A stretch of 64,000 nucleotides of DNA, taken from positions 13,219,703-13,283,702 of the forward strand of contig NC_064037.1 in NCBI RefSeq assembly GCF_932526225.1, given 5' to 3'. Shown here piece after piece: positions 47,701 through 59,600 of this stretch (position 1 is the stretch's first letter; every line of letters begins with the position of its first letter). Source of the DNA: Nematostella vectensis. Taxonomy: Eukaryota > Cnidaria > Anthozoa > Actiniaria > Edwardsiidae. Both the position numbers and the translations under genes were made by a program. Under the pieces are notes generated by a model. The model did not search any database. It had not been told where the DNA came from and saw only the letters and a program-made list of their open reading frames with translations.

Positions 47701-50700
47701 AACTGTCCAATTTTAGGCGCGTCTGATTGGCTAATTTTGCTACAAAAAAGGGTATAAAAAGGGGTATAATAGAGATATAACATCATCACTGACAACAAAA
47801 CAATGTTTGCTGTCATCACTGACAACAAAAAGTTCGCCAGAAGTATCTTTTTCCCGTCATAGCGTAAAATTACAAGCTTGCATAACTTTTCCCCAAGGTG
47901 GTGTTCTAGGGTGTGGATTAAAAATTGGTGGTTCGATGGGAATATTCAAATATATCTCCACTGACTGTTACTATGTTATAAAAACATAAAATAATTCTCA
48001 TACCTCTTCTAAATGTCTTTGTTTCTCGAGGATTTCAATCTCTCTAGTTTTGAGATTATCAACCTGTGAGAAACCAAGATAAAAGCGCGTACGTAAGACA
48101 TGGCCTTTCTGTCCTCATGTAGCAGAATATTGGCTCTATAGCAGCAAGAAGCAATAACTGCAAATACCATTAACTATCCTAGAATCGATTTGTTGTTCCG
48201 GATTTTTGTTTGCTTGAAGCTTAAAAAGCCCTTGGCTCTGTTGGAGGTGTTGCAAACAGTTAACCAGCATTTCTTTTGTCTTGATAGGTCAACCGTGTAA
48301 TGCAACGCTGACCGATGTTGGCGCCCTTTTCACGGGGCCTTACGGTAAGGGTCGCAGACAGTGATTTCTTAACTAAGACCGTAGAGAGAGAGTAGGAAAA
48401 TACGGCAAGAAAAGAGAGTAGAGGGAAAGAGGCAGAAGAGGAGAGAAGAGGAGAAGAGCAAGAATTTGAAGTGAAACAAGACACTAGGCATTATATTTGT
48501 CCTAACGTTCCTACCTCGGCTTTGAGTGCCCGAGAATAGGCCTCCTGTTTCTCTAACGCTTCTTTCCATCCAAGCTCGCTCTCGTACACGTTCTGTTTCT
48601 CCCCCACGATTTTCTCCCTCAATTGTTCAATCTCGGACTCGCGTTCGCGTAAGGCTTTTTCCAGCTGATCCGAGCGGTAGTCTGCATCCTAAGGAATAAT
48701 ACACAGTAAGTGGAAGTGAACTTAGAAGCGACCGCAGCACATCTTTTAATTGAGGGAGGGGAGGGGCGACTTTGGAAATAATACACTTTTAGGAAGTTAT
48801 AAGACGCCGCCCCCTCCTCTGCCGCTGAAAAGGGAACTCCGGTAGCCCTTTTTACCGCATAACTATGTATTACCAAAATTCAAGTGACTTCTTAGAAAAA
48901 GGAAAAACAAAAAATATATCAACAAACTATCATTATTAAAAATTAAAATATTAAAATTTATTTGCGCACATACCTGAACTTTTCTTTCCAAGTTATCGGC
49001 TTCACGTCTTGCTTTTTCCTGAACTTTCTCTATCTCGAGCTCCCTCTCTCTGAGCATGCGCACTCGTACCGCCTCGATCTCTTTCTGCTGCATCTCCTTC
49101 GCCTCGTCCTGGAGTTTGTGCATCGAGTGGATTCGCTCGTAGTGCGAGTCACGTGCGTTTTGGCGCTCGGTCTCGAGTTGCTGTGGTATCGAAAAGGGGA
49201 TTTTTTACGAGAAGCAAGACTTTTTTTCTGCTTTACAACAACCATGTTACAGGGAAACTCGCATGCTTGTAATAAAGAAATGATCACTCTTCCACCACAG
49301 TGTTTAAACGTGTTTTCTATTGTTTCCCAAACAACCATTATATCCATTAAATATTTCATCAAGTCAAACGTGTTTTCCATACCTGTCTTATCAATTCAAA
49401 CGTGTTTCCCATCAAGAAAAACGTGATTCCAATACCTGTCTTACCACGTCAAACGTGTTTCCCATACCTGTCTGACCAAGTCAAACGTGTTTCCCATACC
49501 TGTTTAAGCCTGTCTACGTTCTCCTTGGCAGATCTCTGCTCCTCGATCAGCTGATCCTGTAGGTGGTTAATCTTGTCGCAGTAGGTGTCCTTCTCGCTTT
49601 TCAGCCTCACCTCGAGCTGTTCCAGGCGCGTCTTAGAGCTCTCCATTTCCCTAAGTAGCTTATCCCGCTCTAGCGTTAGCTCCATCACTTTACGTTCGTT
49701 TTTGCGTTCAACTTGAACCGCCTTTAAAACAGGATGGAGGAAATAAGGAAGGGGGTGATCGAAAGTGGCCTGGAACACTGAGCTATGGCAGGGCCGTAGC
49801 AGGGGTGAGTCACTGCAAGTGAGTCACGTGACCCCCCCCCCCCCCGCCACCAATTATTTTATAAAATTACAAGGAAATGGTCAGTAGGGGCGTGGCTGTG
49901 CTCCCCGATATTTTTTATGTTTCTGTATCGTGCCCCTCCCCAAATATTTTGGGGCTGTTACAGCTTTGTTTGGCTTAATAGGCCCCCTAAAGTGTAGGTG
50001 AAGTAATGGTTTTCAAATATTTTTAAATTCCCTTAACTATGCCATATGGACAGAACGACGGACAGGTGGGCAGACGGACGGAGGCTAAGAATCACGAAGA
50101 GCGAGTTAGGATACCTCGGCAGTGTCCTGCTTCTGTCTCTGTAGCATGGTGCTAAGGTCCTTAATCTCTTGTTGGACTGCATCTCGCTCCACTTCCAACT
50201 CCATCAACTCGGACCTGAAATGACGTACAATGTCAGTTTGCATCGCACCTCGATAAACCACTGCGCCCTGAACTCAATACAGAACGCACAACATAAAGGT
50301 TAATGAGACAATCAAGATAACAGAGAGATCTCGAGATAAAAACATGCGACAGACAGACTAAGGAGAAAAGCAAGATTACAGAGAGATCTCGGGATAAAAA
50401 CACGCGACAGACAAGCTAATGAGAAGCGCAAGATAACAGAGATCTCGAGATAAAAACATGCAAAAGACAGGCTAAGGAGACAAGCAAGATCACAAAGACA
50501 TCTCTAGATAAAAACACGCGACAGACAAGCTAATAAGAAGCAATAAGAGAGATCTCGATATAAGCTAGCACACCTAGTTTTTGTTGCTCTCTGCCGGTAC
50601 TCTTCCGCGAGGTTCTCGGAAGACTTGATGTCAGCTTTAGCGTGCTTTAATTGTTCTGTAAGTAAATCAGCCTCTTGGATCGCCAACTACAACCAAAAAG

Positions 50701-53700
50701 CACAAAGAGATTCAGATAAGTGCAATTGTCAACGGCAAGTATATATCGCAGCATGGGGACCCGGATAATTTGAACATCTGTGTATTTCCCATGGCTTGAA
50801 AAACAGTGGCTGGCCCTTGCAGAAGCGCGTGTGCAAGATCAGGTCGCATACAAGGGGCTAGTGGTGAAAGCAAAGTGTAGACACAAGAAAAGCAACTCAG
50901 CTCTATGGCGCTTACGTCCTAGAGAGAACCAGCCTTGACAAGGTCGTGCTATCTTTCACACCCAGCTACTTTTGGGAGTTTTCATATGGGAGGGGAGGGG
51001 GGTCTGGGGGCTCCAGTAAAGGAATAAGCAGCCCAGGTTCGATATACGCGCCAACGCCCACAACACAAACGCATTAATACAAGGCTCTCTTCTAATTCTA
51101 ACATCTTTACTCGACTTGATGTTATTGTTTGTAGACATAGGAGCATATGTCCAGCCTGGGCTATTAGAATATCACGTTTTCGCTTTTTATTTGATTTCAT
51201 AGTTTTCTTATCATTATTTTCGCCAGCTCTTTTCGGTGCGATCCTTGGTAAGCTGTGAGTATCCACAAGGCGGCTGTTCTTAGCGATAATCAGGAAACGC
51301 TAACCTTTCTCCTAGAAGTAGCCTCTTCGATATCAAACTCTATGTCCCGAAGGTCTTGAATGCTTTGCCCTAGCTTGCCTTCAGTTTCCTGTAACTGCAA
51401 CACGCAAAACATTATTTTTCACGAATGAAGGACACGCGAGTGATTTCTTTGTTTGTCAGAACTTTATCCACGGAAGTTTAAGTATTTTCAAAGTAACTTA
51501 TTGATAATATAAGATGATAAGATAAGAGATTCGTGCTGCAGGGATACCTTAAAACGAGACAAAAATTAAATAAAAAAAATATTATCTTACCTTTTTCTCA
51601 AACAGCGCTTTACGTTCAAGATCTTCTTTTGCAATCTTTGGAAAGAAAAAAACTTAGTCTAGCAGTTAAAGAAAGAAATGCCAGGGCTTCCGTGTTCTAG
51701 CTTGTCGTCAGCTATCGATGTGTTTCTTTGTGAATCGCTTATGGACAAAGCACGCGTTGTAGGATAGACAGAACTGGTTAGTACAATGGTCCTTACCATT
51801 GTACTAAAAAGCGCTTTACGTTCAAGATCTTCTTTTGCAATCTTTGGAAAGAAAAAAACTTAGTCTAGCAGTTAAAGAAAGAAATGCCAGGGCTGTCGTG
51901 TTCTAGCTTGTCGTCAGCTATCGATGTGTTTCTTTGTGAATCGCTTATGGACAAAGCACGCGTTGTAGGATAGACAGAACTGGTTAGTACAATGGTCCTT
52001 ACCATTGTACTAAACAGTTCTGTTAATTATATATTATTATATATTCTGTTAGAAAAGACAGACCTATAGATCGCGAAAGTACAACGCACGAGCTTAAAGG
52101 GGGATTTTTGTCACCTGGTAAGGTCTGGTTGGGGAGTTCGTCTGCTGCCGATTCCTTTGTGGTGTCGATGTCGCAAATTCATGTCGAGATCGGTTGTTAT
52201 TGGGTGATATCGCTGGAATCTCGATATGTGGAGCACTGCTTTTTGAGTATCTCTCCACCCTAAATCTACCGAGACGCAAATATTGCAAATCATTACAAAC
52301 GGTTAATGGTATAACTAGAAGGACTACAGACAAGCTGTAGAAAAACTAGATGGTCTGCGGACAAGCTATGAATCAACACAAGGCTGAAAAAGTATGCTGT
52401 ACGCCTCTGTAAAAAACAGTAGTTGTGTTAGTAGTTTGAGCGTTACAACATACTTTTTCAACCTTGTGTTGTTTCATTACATTGACTTGCTTCAACTTGC
52501 AATAGAAATCACGAGACTTTTTAGGCAGAATAGCAACAACAACTTATTCAGCGCTTACGAACCAACTCAAAATGTCACGTGATATCTTAGTGCAACTCGC
52601 CTATTGACTTTTTTCGCTTGTAATAAATACAAGAATCTGGTTCGATAAAAACGCCATAATTCAAAAGATTTTTAATATGGAGCAATAAATATATTAATTT
52701 TTAGAAAAAATAATATCAAGCATACCTTGGATCCAGAGCGTAACCTTCATCTATTGGGAAGGAAAATACCGAGAATTATCACACAGCCAAGATAATATGC
52801 GCGCTCTTATTGGTTTATCAACGGAATATACATAAATACACATATATACGATAAAAGGCGACCTCGAAGTTTTGCTGTGTGGCCAAAAAACAACCTGGAA
52901 AAAATATCGGGAGCAGAAGTCCCCGTAAGGCCCAAGCAAACAAGGTCAATATAATTGTAATTACTGTTTACACATAGCTTTTTTTTTTATAAGAAATCAA
53001 CATAAATATATGATTATGAAAATGTCGCGCGACAAGATGTTTAAGCAAGAATTCGTCGTAACGTTTTTGTTTTACCTTTATGTATCACTTCTTTCTCAGT
53101 GCCTTGCTTGTATTTGGGGCTTGTACTGGGGTAACTGACCCTCTGTGAATCCAGGCTTGTCGAAGGTGAACTCTCCTGCCCGAATGACCCACTCTGTTGT
53201 TCGGATTCATTGCTATAATCCATGGCAGCGCGCAGAGCGCTGGTCTCTCGCACAAATTCGCTGTGATTTGCAGAATGGTATCTGTTTTCTTCCCTCTGGG
53301 CTCTACCATAGTCCTGGGTCGTTGAAAGCCGTTGGCTTTTAGTGGCGGCGTGAACAGATGAATCGAAAGAGCTACTTTCATCAGTGGCGAAAGAGACTTT
53401 TCCTTTCTTTTTGCTCGTCTCAATGAATGGTTGTTGAGCTGTGCTTATGGTATTGGTCGTAGTGTAGCTGCCCATTTTGCTGCTTGTGTTACTGATATTT
53501 ATTCTCTCTTCGCCTTTTGAAGCTAGAAAACAAGAAAAATGTTTTACAAAAAATCTCGAGAAACAGGTTTTTAAGACAATTGTTGTTTTTTTTTAGCATA
53601 AAGAAATCAGTATGGTTAAGAATTATATTGCAAATACAAAATATTAAAGAGTTGATGAAAAACTTAAAATGGATGGATGACAAAACTGAATTACTATGAC

Positions 53701-56672
53701 ATGGCCAAAAAAAAAAATTTCAATTATTCATCACTATCGAAAACACCTATAAGCAGTTGTATCTGGCAATCACAAAAATATGAAACATCTAGATGCACTT
53801 GATACCTCAGGAACCTGATGATATTTAGTTCATTGCCTCATACACCCCTCAACCGGCCTATACCGGCCGTGAAAAATACCCACTAGCCAAAAAAAAAAAA
53901 TCATAAATAAAAAATAAACATAACTAGATAAAGATACTCAGGCATTATAACTTCGGTATTTTGCCAAATCGCGTCAAGAATTTCCAATAGCTCAACCACT
54001 CTCTGGCTCCGTCGCACAATTTAACTAGCTTTTTGATTGGTCAGCCTCTGGAGGATTGGTGGCGAGATTTGAAACCAATTCAGTGCTAGCCAATAAATCT
54101 GCTTCAAGGATTTTGAATAACACGGGTTTCAAGAATATCTTTGATGTCACAAAAGATAATTTAAAAAGTAAATAATTTATAGTGGAAAGTCGAAATCTGA
54201 AAAAACTAAAACATCTTACCACTGTTAGATCTTGGTGAAGAAGAGTTCTTAGAATTCCCACTGTTGCTAAAAAAAGGTCAGTAGACAGTAACTAATAATT
54301 TCATGGAAACATCCAAATACAAAGTATATGTCAAATAAACAAAAAAGCATACAGAACACCTAAAGATATACACCCTTATATTGAGAAGTATACAATTTTA
54401 AATCAATAGGTATATTGAGATAGGTATTTACATGGCAGAGTTACTCGATTTTGATTGGCTGAGAGCAGTGCAGTTTTCGGGTAATTCAGTGCAGGAAAAA
54501 AGTAATTCAGTACAGTAATACTGGACGCCGATTGGCTTAAAAATAATAGAAGAATAGAAAATTAAAAGAAATGGACAGCTCTTGCAATTTGAGCTTTTGG
54601 AAAAATCACTCAATCACACAAATTGAACTCAAAATGGTATGACTTGAACTTTAAGATTAAGCATACAGGTTCTAGTGCTTAGTGCAGTGGTTTATGTTAT
54701 ATAGTAACAAATAAGGTGAGAATTAGAAGGTTAGTTAGCTCACCTTGAAACAACAGCCCAAAGGGACTTCATAACAATTTTCTTCCTTTTTTTGACATTA
54801 GCAAGCATTATATGATTAGCATGCACATTACTATTAGCATTATTCATTACTTGCAACACGCAAAATTGGAATATTACTCACACTGCACTGTATTATATGA
54901 ACAAGTATTGATATTGTAAACCATGCAAGTGCTAGGTGAGCTTAAACAAACAATGATTAGCATCCAGTATCATTAGCTACTGCTTTCAACGGATCTAACC
55001 TTTTTGTAAACTCAAGCAATTCTAGCCAATAGAAATACATGTATCATTTAACCTTTTGAGTAATTTTGATTCTACAATGAGGAGTTACAATTCCCAAACC
55101 TTTATAAAACAAAACAAAAAAAACAGTAGATTGTATGCCCTGCTAGTCGGCTTTCCAGTGGGTTTATTCAGTAATTACTGTTTTTAGAGTTTTGGGAATC
55201 CCTGAATTCCAAAAATAGTGATTTCCGAACAAACCCATTGGAATGCTGGCTAGAAGGCTATATAATGTATAAATAATACTGATAACTTAGAATAGACACA
55301 GTGACAGCCCTCAGAGAACTGTGTGATGTGTAATGCACTGTAATACTGAAAATTATTCCATGTTTCTTTAAAAATTTCTGTGACCCTTGGGTTGTGAATC
55401 TTTTGGAAAGCACCTACTAGTACAGTCAACTCAATTTACCAGGGCATCCAGGTTTACATGATTAGACTGTATGCAGGCTGTGTAGTTATTAAATACCTCA
55501 AACTTGGTGAACTGTAATAGTTGTCAACAGCTCCACCAAAAAGCTTGGACAATAATTCCGCTCCCTCCTTGACTTTATCATCGAAAAATTCTGTAAGAAG
55601 GGAAAAAAATTAATAGAACACCGGGCACAATCTTAGCCAACCCAATACTAAGCGCAGTTTCTTTATCAGACCTTTAAATTTCCCAGAAAATATTCACATG
55701 CTTAAAAGCCTATTGCAAAATTCTGAGTTGGCTAAATAATAAAAAACAGGTTCAAATTAAAAGCTGATTTTCAGTTGGTAGCGTTCTACTGTTGTGCTTT
55801 ATCACTTTTTATATACAGAAAATACAATTCTGTATTGATGTAATGCAGTGGGCTTACATATAGAAGTATAGAAAATGCAATGAAAATATATTTTTACCAT
55901 TTGATTGCTCATCATAATTAACAGCGAGGTTCAACTCTTTGAGCTTTTCCATGACAGATCCATCCAGGTCGTCCTTGCCTTGCAGTAAATCTTCAGTTGC
56001 CTCTGAGGCAATGCTACCAACATCTGCCGGCTCTGGAGTATGCATGTCTACATCGCCCTCGTAACCATGATCACTATAGTGATTGGTTGGTCCATGTGGA
56101 CTCCAGTTGGAATGAAAATTTGGTTTATTGCCTTGTGAACCATCCATAGGCAGCTTTTTAATCATTCGCCCACGTTGCACCATCTCTGCTTGTTGTTCTG
56201 ACGGTATTATTCTTGCACCACTGCAGTTTCCTGGGCTCGGTTGCCTTTTGTGTTGATGGTGAGTTGGCTTTGAGAGCTCTTTTTGTTTATTCAGCAAAGT
56301 TCTACTCTTGTGCCTTTTCTTTTCAACATCTTCAATAAATTCCAAGTTAGCCACAATAGGAGATAAAGGTCTTACTATGTTAGAACTTACAAAGTCCTCA
56401 TTGTATTTAAAATCTCCATGTTGTTTCTCGCTAACTCTGTAATTCTTCTCTTTTTTACTTGATGCTTGTCTTACTGTTGTTCTAATTTCTCTTTGTTTTC
56501 CTACTGATAAACCCTGTGTGTGACGAGTGTACTTCAGTGAGGCTTTGTTTATGGAGACCTCTTGAATTGGCACTTCAACGTCTTCAATCTCTCTAATCGA
56601 GACATTTTGCCCTAAGAGGTATTCAGTGTCATCACTACACACAGATTCTGAATGATAACTGTTATCATCCAT
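38770..56672 (-). CDS. Large coiled-coil protein, family not identified
   Basis: Exons (minus): 56672-55898, 55590-55497, 54266-54220, 53522-53076, 52750-52726, 52265-52115, 51635-51591, 51394-51305, 50686-50574, 50214-50115, 49721-49500, 49180-48974, 48688-48515, 48063-48004, 47637-47554, 47030-46929, 46650-46471, 45813-45694, 45617-45508, 45125-45059, 43557-43462, 43380-43321, 43090-43010, 42834-42778, 42663-42430, 39422-39369, 39278-39183, 38835-38770 (stop). They total 3957 nt, 1318 residues, every phase joining. Residues 1-513 are Ser/Asn-rich and probably disordered. Residues 514-1169 are nearly continuous heptad-type coiled coil (ERDKLLREMESSKTRLEQLE and similar). Residues 1170-1247 form a Ser-rich linker, followed by a final coiled coil to 1318. 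The architecture resembles centrosomal or ciliary scaffold proteins, but no diagnostic motif was recognised. An AG acceptor at 56705-56704 implies an upstream 5'-UTR exon. One exon has only 25 nt. Confidence 0.85.
39467..39695. repeat. Degenerate repeat around GGAGATCACTTGGTCACCGAT
   Basis: Four to six diverged copies of a roughly 35-bp motif (CGGAGATCACT…TTGGTCAGCGATCA, …GGAGATTACTTGGTCACCGAT) lie just upstream of the acceptor for exon 39422-39369 in the coiled-coil gene. Function unknown. Confidence 0.6.
39755..42459 (-). repeat. 2.7-kb minisatellite made of exon end plus splice donor (about 40 bp x about 66)
   Basis: The first unit is the last 30 nt of coding exon 42663-42430 (AGACCAGCATCTACAGCGAC, then TCG) plus the first intron bases (GTAAGTAGAGAA). 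All later units repeat this as CATCTATAGCGACTCG followed by GTAAAGAGAGAACAGTCAG. The array fills most of the intron down to exon 39422. Some units have a longer A-run (T-run on plus) at 40590-41020. Nearly every unit keeps a GT after the exon-like TCG, giving dozens of decoy donors. Confidence 0.95.
42913..43050 (-). repeat. 69-bp tandem duplication across a coiled-coil exon donor
   Basis: Copies at 42913-42981 and 42982-43050. Each has about 33 nt of exon (AAAGCGAGTATACA…GAGAAAATG) and 36 nt of intron starting GTAAGCCATACATTATACAC. The donor at 43009 ends the exon 43090-43010. The second copy repeats the donor at 42940. The intervening 69 nt (23 codons) are open in frame, so the second donor would insert VSHTLYTEDPAYKASIHSKT and three more residues. 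Confidence 0.92.
43816..45042 (-). repeat. 20-bp minisatellite starting just after a donor
   Basis: About 61 units of ACAGCAAAACATGGCATAGT with AT/TA exchanges. It begins about 17 nt inside the intron after exon 45125-45059. The first intron bases (GTAAGTATACTATACTGTG) resemble a unit. Three open minus-strand frames (up to 439 codons of CCTMPCFAVLCHV) are repeat artefacts. Confidence 0.96.
45171..45527 (-). repeat. 36-bp array spanning a splice donor (about 10 copies)
   Basis: Each unit has the exon 3' end (AACACCACGCCCATCAG) followed by GTATGTGTTAATACCCCC. The rightmost unit is the real end of exon 45617-45508. Nine more lie in the intron, most keeping CAG|GTATGT. Frame read-through gives PNTTPIRYVLI repeats. 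Confidence 0.93.
49370..49510 (-). repeat. 32-bp array at the donor of exon 49721-49500
   Basis: The donor ACAG|GTATGGGAAACACG is repeated three to four times downstream with GTTTGACTTGGTCAG between. Units share only a few exon bases, so the array starts at the exon edge. Confidence 0.85.
49789..49860. mobile_element. Fragment of the CAGGCCCGTAGCCAGG element family
   Basis: GCAGGGCCGTAGCAGGGGTG resembles the end of the family seen at 3634-3955, followed by a poly-C run at about 49831-49845. Only one end is recognisable. It lies in an intron of the coiled-coil gene. Confidence 0.4.
50300..50572 (-). repeat. 58-bp degenerate array directly after a donor
   Basis: About five units containing GAGATCTCGAGATAAAAACA, GCGACAGACA and CTAATGAGAAGC. 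The array abuts the donor of exon 50686-50574 on its intron side. It holds no clear exon sequence. Confidence 0.85.
51604..52015 (-). repeat. 206-bp tandem duplication containing a 45-nt exon
   Basis: Copies 51604-51809 and 51810-52015 are nearly identical (a small difference at GGGCTTCCGTG versus GGGCTGTCGTG). Each holds the acceptor and most of the exon that begins IAKEDLERKALF, plus upstream intron. The duplication breaks inside the exon, so the two copies end differently (see 51797-51841). Confidence 0.95.
51797..51841 (-). other. Putative duplicated alternative exon of the coiled-coil gene
   Basis: Acceptor CCAAAG at 51842, then 45 nt encoding IAKEDLERKALFSTM, then donor GTAAGG at 51796. 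The standard exon (51635-51591) is also 45 nt and encodes IAKEDLERKALFEKK. Both are phase 0 and divisible by three, so either one or both could be spliced in. Inclusion of both would give 1333 residues. Confidence 0.6.
53822..54020. repeat. Partial copy of the 10574-11583 element
   Basis: It shares CCCCTCAACC-GCCT-TACCGGC, a CATAAAT…AAATAAACATAAC block and AAGATACTCAGGCAT with the left part of 10574-11583. It sits in an intron of the coiled-coil gene. Confidence 0.55.
54430..54640. repeat. Second copy of the dispersed 9380-9880 repeat
   Basis: It carries GATTGGCTGAGAGCAGTGCA and CTTGCAATTTGAGCTTTTGG, both also present (in rearranged order or opposite strand) at 9380-9880. Intronic in the coiled-coil gene, between exons 55497 and 54266. 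Confidence 0.5.
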
Positions 56673-59600
56673 TGTAGATTGTTTATTCCATCAGCAATGA
56701 TTTCTGGAAGAAAAAAGAAGCTATTAGCATAAAGTACTAATTTCACAGCACACTCCACATGACATTTACCTCATTACATAAGATTACCAAGCATAGACAA
56801 TTTAATATTTATGGCAGTTGAACATAAAACAAAAGTTTATGATTGAACAAAATTGAGCTCATCAAAAATTCATGCTCATTAAACATGATATCTGTAGTAA
56901 CCCAATGCAATGCAAACTACAGGTCTCACAGGTGGTTCTTGCGCCTATCTTGTTGTGTCATTTACCATAGATCCTGATTTATAGTCAGGAAAGCTGTTAT
57001 GTAAGCATTTCAAATAGAATACTTAGATAAACAAAGTCATAGACTTAAATAAGTCACATTCATTACAAATCATATAATGAGTAAGAATTTCGCCCCGTTA
57101 AAATTCGCTTAGACAGGATTTCAGTTTCGAATTGCTTGATGGACTGGATACACTTGCATTCTGCCTAGCGGCCAGTGTGCATGTATACATAAATAAGACA
57201 TGTCCGTAAAAAAAACGTCCTAGTTTTTTTTAAAGGGCTTGTCAAGCCTTGATCTTTTCATTATGGCACTGGTGGGTGAGCATCGACATCCCAACTTGGA
57301 CAGAAATCTGAAATACAGTAAATATGTGAAAAACAAACAAGAGAGAAAATATGCGGGTGAATACAGAGAATGTACAAACATTCTCACAAATGTTCGGCTT
57401 GTGATGAGGTCCAAAATCTTGTGACACCTGCCTAATGAGGGTGAGTTGGCAGCTAAGCTTGATGACTGCTTTGGCATTGAAGTTAACTTTCTTGTCCACC
57501 AAACATTGTTATTCGACTGTCATTTTTGTAAGGACAATTATACTTTAGGTGATCCCCCTACCCTTGATATTCATTAATAGTCCATTCTCTTACTGTAAAC
57601 TTTTTAGTTCACATTTTTATGTGGGTAAACATTTGGAGCGGCTACCCAGTCTCCCGAGCGAGGAGCTTTAAAAACACTTTACATACATGTTACAGTAAGA
57701 ACAGTATTTTGATCAAGTGACCTGTCAGAAATAACATGCAGGTGCATTGACAGCCACAAAAAAAATGAGATGTTGATTATTTGTATAACACATTTTTACA
57801 TAAGAAGACATGATTATGCACTTCACATGTAACTGACTTTATGTGTCAGTATGTAGATACAGACTGTTTGAGGAGTTTGTAAGCATTTTCACTGAAGATG
57901 GTAATACAGGCCAGCACCCCCACGGCTCTTTTTTGCTGTGTGATACAAACCTCATCCGAGGAGATGTCCCCAATTTATGTAGAGCGCCAGGTTTTAACAG
58001 GTGATATTAGACATATACAATGGATTACAAGATGGCTAGGCAAGATTATGAAAAGGGGAATGCAAATTAAATGAGTAAACCGGGCTGCATCATGTATAAT
58101 TTTACAAATAATAAAATAGCCTGTATCTGTCATCTGTGCTCCAGTTGGCTTATGTTATTTTTGTAGTCAATAGTCCAGGAGGTTATTGAAATTACACTAT
58201 AAAGATAATAATCTAATATTTTGCAGTATAAACCCGCAAAGACGTCCACAAGGCGGCCTTATACAAATGTCAACCAAAATTCAGAATATTTTGAACTTCT
58301 GTGGTTTCTCATTTGAACATCACTTCACGGGATACCGGATTGAGAAGAGCACAACATGAATTATAAATATCTAGCCAAAAGGCATTGTTGAGCGCATAGA
58401 ACAGCTCAATAAACAATGTCAAATAGCTAGAACAGATCTCGCTATTATCCGTCATGTTTGGTTTACGCTTGAATACTATTTCGCATGTACACTGACACCA
58501 AAGAGATGTTAGGAAATGTTTCTGCCATCTTTAAATCAAATTAATTTTATTAGATGCAAGTCTGTGATTAAAAGTATGCAAAATTACTTTTATTTTATTG
58601 ATACAATAAGCGATTTAAGCGATAAAGGTTGAGCTAATTATCAACTGTAAATTGATACGCGGCCGTAGTCAAAACTTCCTGACACTAGGAAATGGAAGCT
58701 TTGCGTAGCAACAAGTAAAAGACAAGGATTTATCTATAAAAACAAAACCAATCTGATTGTATTTTCCTAATGACTGAATACCATAGAATGTCCAAATTCT
58801 CGATGGTCAGAATTAATTGATGTTGGCGTTCTTTGTTGAGTATCTAAAGAATTAGCAAGCGTTCGCGAACAAAACACCGCTTGGGCTTGGGCAAAGATCG
58901 AACGTTGCTTGGCTGTCATAGCTTCCAAGAACACTTGATCTGTGATAGAATCAAGTATCTATTCATTCCTACTACTCACCTCAAAGTTGAATTTCTAGAG
59001 TTCGTAGATCAAGATATCTCGAAGGAGTTCTTTGCGTTGGCAAACGCACTTCGTCCAAATTCAGGACACACGAGTAGACGCGCGAACACTGACAAGTCCC
59101 CTATACTTTTATCCCCTTCCTACAAGTCTTGCCGTCGCAATATATGATTTAAGTCCTTTTTCTAAATAAAACAGCATGAGCTCTGACTTTTTGAGGCCCT
59201 TGATATCCCTGTTTTTCAGAGGAATATTCAAATTCTTCTGCTGCCCGCCAAATATCAGGTCGATCGTTACTACTTGTCACGAACAATTACTACTGTGATA
59301 ACAGGCGAGCAAGAGAGAGGACTGGGCAACAGTCTATTTTTAGACTTTCGATATCAGTATTTTTTTGCATCCTTTTTCGAGCGACATCATGAAATCTTTT
59401 CGGTTACAAGGAATTGATAACGGCATTTATTTAGTCATTTCTACATAAAATCGAGATCTATAGCCGCTTATTTTTTGCAAACTTCATGAAAATAGAATTA
59501 GATGTTTAAGAAATAAATCAATTCAAGAGGTCTTCGAGAGGTTATTTCCTTATAAAAAAAATAACTTATTCTGCTTAAAAATGTAACTGGATTAATACAT

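Noticed and set aside
38770..56672. Naming the coiled-coil protein as CEP152, CEP162 or CCDC158
   Set aside because: General coiled-coil composition and a Ser-rich linker near the C terminus were the only resemblances. N-terminal motifs recalled for those families are absent.
58881..59147. 88-codon plus-strand frame upstream of SPNS1
   Set aside because: It starts on TTG, has no recognisable motif, and no flanking exons join it.
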